A stretch of DNA of 64,000 nucleotides. It comes from Enterococcus sp. BWB1-3. Lineage in GTDB: Bacteria > Bacillota > Bacilli > Lactobacillales > Enterococcaceae. The stretch is taken from positions 186,001 through 250,000 of the forward strand of contig NZ_JADOEP010000001.1 of assembly GCF_016745275.1 (NCBI RefSeq), given 5' to 3'. How positions within the stretch are numbered: the stretch's first letter is position 1; every line of letters starts with the position of its first letter. A program made the translations under genes and the position numbers. Below the pieces are notes generated by a model. That model saw only the letters and a program-made list of their open reading frames with translations, did not search any database and had not been told where the DNA came from. Below are positions 61,705 to 64,000 of this stretch, in pieces.

Positions 61705-62106
61705 ATGGCAGAATTGAAGAAATATGAAGAAACAAATTATATAGGAATCATGGACGAAGCAGTGATTGAAACAGAAAGTCCTGAAATAAAAATTCAATCG
61801 CCGGAAAATCTGCCATATTCTCCTAAGAAACGCCTAAGAAATGTTTCACTTTTTGAAAAATTTCTTAGTATTGTTATATTGGCTGCAGCAATCAGTGTTG
61901 CGGTGTTGACAATCCAAGTCAGAACAGCCATTGTTCAGACAACAAATGACATCACCAATGCACAGGCAGAAATAAAGCTCAAAGAAAATACTGCTTTGCA
62001 ATTGGAACAGGAAAAAAATGAACTTTCAAAAGCAGACCGTATTAAGCAAACTGCTGAAGAACAAGGCCTTTCAGAAATTGATGGAAACTTAAGGAAAGTG
62101 AATTAA
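61705..62106 (+). CDS. ftsL: Cell division protein FtsL
   Basis: A 133-residue bitopic protein. A long cytosolic part (about 1-55) is followed by one membrane segment (FLSIVILAAAISVAVLTI) and an extracellular coiled coil (about 75-125). With DivIC/FtsB it activates septal cell wall synthesis. Position between rsmH and the penicillin-binding protein is diagnostic. AAGGAGAG site. Confidence 0.92.
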   Translation: MAELKKYEETNYIGIMDEAVIETESPEIKIQSPENLPYSPKKRLRNVSLFEKFLSIVILAAAISVAVLTIQVRTAIVQTTNDITNAQAEIKLKENTALQLEQEKNELSKADRIKQTAEEQGLSEIDGNLRKVN

Positions 62107-62108
62107 GT

Positions 62109-64000
62109 ATGAGTAAAGATAGCAGAATAAAACGATTTATCAGGAAAAAAAACTTAAATCCAACGAACAATCGAAAAAAGGTGGGCATAATTCTATTTGC
62201 TGCAAGTATTGGATTGTTCTTTTTGTTTGCCTTTAGATTATCCTATATCATCAGTTCCGGCGAAGTTGCAGGTGTTTCTTTAAAGGAAAAAACACAGGAC
62301 TTATACACAGGCAGTACGGTGATAAAAGCTAAAAGAGGGGCAATACTAGATAGAAACGGTCAGATTATTGCGGAAGATGCAACTTCTTATTCACTTTATG
62401 CAGTGCTGTCGGAAACATTTTTAGGACAGGAAAACAAAAAGCTGTACGCTCAGAAAAAGGATTATGAGGCTATTGCTGAGACATTGGATAAATATACGAA
62501 TTTATCAAAAGAAGACGCATTGAAATACTTAAATGGCGGTACAAAAGAAGACGGTACAGTTCAATTTCAGGTGGAATTTGGTAACAATGGAAAGAACCTA
62601 ACTTTGGAACAACGGCAAAATATTGAGAATGAACTTGAAACTCTTGGGATTGAAGGAATTTATTTTAATGATCATCCTGACAGGATTTATCCAAATGGTG
62701 TATTTTCCTCTCATTTTATTGGTTATACAGACCTGGCAGATCCGGATGATGAATCAACAGGACTAGTTGGAAAAATGGGATTGGAAGCAGCTTATGACAA
62801 CATTCTGAGCGGGAAAGACGGAAAAATTGAATATCAAAGAGATGTCTATGGCAATCCGTTGCCGGGAACAATTGTTGAAGATTCAGAATCTTATGACGGT
62901 AAAGACATTTATACAACTCTTGACATTCGTCTTCAGACACGCTTGGAAGCTTTGTTAGACCCGTTCGTGGAAAAATATGAGCCTGAGAGTGTTACAACTA
63001 TGCTGATGGAAGCTAAAACAGGAAATATTCTTGCTATGGCACAACGGCCTTCATTTGAACCTGAAACAAAAGAAGGAGTAGATGAAAATTTTGTCTGGCG
63101 TAATGCTTTAATTGAGGATTCTTTTGAGCCGGGCTCGACTATGAAAATAATAACCGCTGCAGCAGCTATTCAGGAAGGTGTATTTAATCCAAATGAGCAA
63201 TTCGCCTATCCTTATGGCGGTGTGGTGCTTGATGAAGAGCGCGATGTAAAAGTAAATGACTGGGATAAAGGAGAAAAAGGAGTACTGACATTTCGTCAGG
63301 CCATTTCCTGGTCCAGTAATGTAGGGATGCTTGAACTGGAAAGACGTATGGGGAATGACAAATGGAAGAGCTATCTTGAAAGTTTTAATTTCGGGAAGTC
63401 AACGAATTCAGGCTTGCCAAGTGAATCTGCAGGAAGTCTTCCAACAGATAATATTGTAGATATTGCGATGTCTTCATTTGGCCAGGCGGTTTCAGTAACA
63501 AACTTTCAGATGATGCAGGCCTTTAGTGCATTTGCCAATGATGGGACGATGCTGAAGCCTCAGTACATCAGCAAAATCAAAGATCCTCAAACCGGGGAAG
63601 AAACAGTAACCAAAAAAGAAGCAGTTGGGACTCCTGTCAGTGCTCAGGCTGTTAGTGATGTTCGAACATACATGATCGATACAGTTGAAGATCCGGATTA
63701 TGGTATTGCTTATGGGGTATATACAGTACCAAATTATCGGGTTGCTGCGAAAACAGGAACAGCTCAGATTACTGAAAATGGGCTCTATTTAGACGGAGAG
63801 ACTGACTATCTTTACTCAGTTGTTGAAATGGTACCGGCAGAAAATCCAGAATACATCTTATATGTAACGGTTAAACGACCTGCATACTATGATAAAACGA
63901 TGATGTCTGAAATTGCAAATCCATTAATGAAATTAGCAATGGAGCTTAAAGATACAGATGGAGCCGCTGATACGGCAACAGCTGTAGTAACGGAAACATC
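62109..64000 (+). CDS. pbp2X: Class B penicillin-binding protein 2X-type, C-terminus beyond the window
   Basis: The frame opens at ATG 62109, two bases after ftsL, and is still open at the window end (630 codons). A cytosolic tail and membrane anchor (ILFAASIGLFFLFAFRLSYI) are followed by the dimerisation domain (RGAILDRNGQIIAEDATSYS) and the transpeptidase domain. Its motifs are S-x-x-K in PGSTMKIITA, S-x-N in WSSNVGML and K-T-G in AAKTGTAQI. It cross-links septal peptidoglycan. PASTA domains typical of this class would lie outside the window. Confidence 0.93.
   Translation, partial: MSKDSRIKRFIRKKNLNPTNNRKKVGIILFAASIGLFFLFAFRLSYIISSGEVAGVSLKEKTQDLYTGSTVIKAKRGAILDRNGQIIAEDATSYSLYAVLSETFLGQENKKLYAQKKDYEAIAETLDKYTNLSKEDALKYLNGGTKEDGTVQFQVEFGNNGKNLTLEQRQNIENELETLGIEGIYFNDHPDRIYPNGVFSSHFIGYTDLADPDDESTGLVGKMGLEAAYDNILSGKDGKIEYQRDVYGNPLPGTIVEDSESYDGKDIYTTLDIRLQTRLEALLDPFVEKYEPESVTTMLMEAKTGNILAMAQRPSFEPETKEGVDENFVWRNALIEDSFEPGSTMKIITAAAAIQEGVFNPNEQFAYPYGGVVLDEERDVKVNDWDKGEKGVLTFRQAISWSSNVGMLELERRMGNDKWKSYLESFNFGKSTNSGLPSESAGSLPTDNIVDIAMSSFGQAVSVTNFQMMQAFSAFANDGTMLKPQYISKIKDPQTGEETVTKKEAVGTPVSAQAVSDVRTYMIDTVEDPDYGIAYGVYTVPNYRVAAKTGTAQITENGLYLDGETDYLYSVVEMVPAENPEYILYVTVKRPAYYDKTMMSEIANPLMKLAMELKDTDGAADTATAVVTET

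Overview
The window is low-GC Firmicute DNA. It most likely comes from an Enterococcus or a close Lactobacillales relative. The evidence is the housekeeping blocks (rplU-prp-rpmA; pepP-efp-asp23-nusB-folD-xseA-xseB-ispA-tlyA-argR-recN; DUF3397-mraZ-rsmH-ftsL-pbp), the Prp-type N-terminal extension on ribosomal protein L27, a methionine T-box leader, and strong Shine-Dalgarno sites. The species assignment is from memory of gene order, not from a search.

Layout. 1-1.6 kb: the end of a GNAT acetyltransferase, a small helical protein and a dead nitroreductase. 1.7-7.5 kb: methionine supply. A T-box-controlled LysR-metB/metI operon runs leftward, divergent from metE-metF. 7.5-24 kb: a purine nucleoside utilisation region. 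It has a CRP-like regulator; an ECF transporter (S, T, A, A') co-transcribed with a nucleoside hydrolase, ribokinase, a membrane protein and purine nucleoside phosphorylase; then a second hydrolase with a CUT1 ABC importer that has no ATPase of its own, a HAD phosphatase, a TIM-barrel isomerase, adenosine deaminase, an MgtC-like protein and a DeoR regulator. 24.3-27.7 kb: decayed DNA (IS3-type transposase, HEPN fragment, TetR and flavin oxidoreductase remnants) around tRNA-Arg(TCT) and a DUF898 gene. 27.7-28.8 kb: rplU-prp-rpmA.

28.8-40.7 kb is the most interesting part. The 3' end of rpmA, its terminator and the tail of a phage-type integrase are present twice as an imperfect direct repeat of about 160-170 bp. 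Between the copies lies an island of about 11.6 kb. Next to a broken integrase it carries a ComQXPA-like quorum-sensing locus: a 52-residue pheromone precursor ending in Trp, a prenyl transferase, a multi-membrane-span histidine kinase and a LuxR-type response regulator. A second operon follows: a membrane-anchored thioredoxin-like protein, an ABC-2 exporter pair of immunity type, a DUF4097-like anchored protein, a C39-peptidase ABC exporter, a secreted thioredoxin-like protein, and seven tandem copies (119-bp period) of a gene for an identical 27-residue peptide. The peptide has a 15-residue double-glycine-type leader and a 12-residue core with two Cys and three Trp. I infer a density-regulated, disulfide-bonded, Trp-rich mini-bacteriocin or signal system that appears not to match a described family.

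40.7-47.7 kb: small unknown genes, a sortase-anchored GH18 chitinase, a dead OmpR-type regulator, a VOC protein, an FMN split-barrel protein and a metallophosphoesterase. 47.7-57.7 kb: the conserved pepP to recN housekeeping block; its ispA product is the likely prenyl diphosphate source for the ComQ-like enzyme. 57.7-64 kb: DUF4044, a CorA transporter and the start of the division and cell wall cluster, which runs off the window inside a class B penicillin-binding protein gene.
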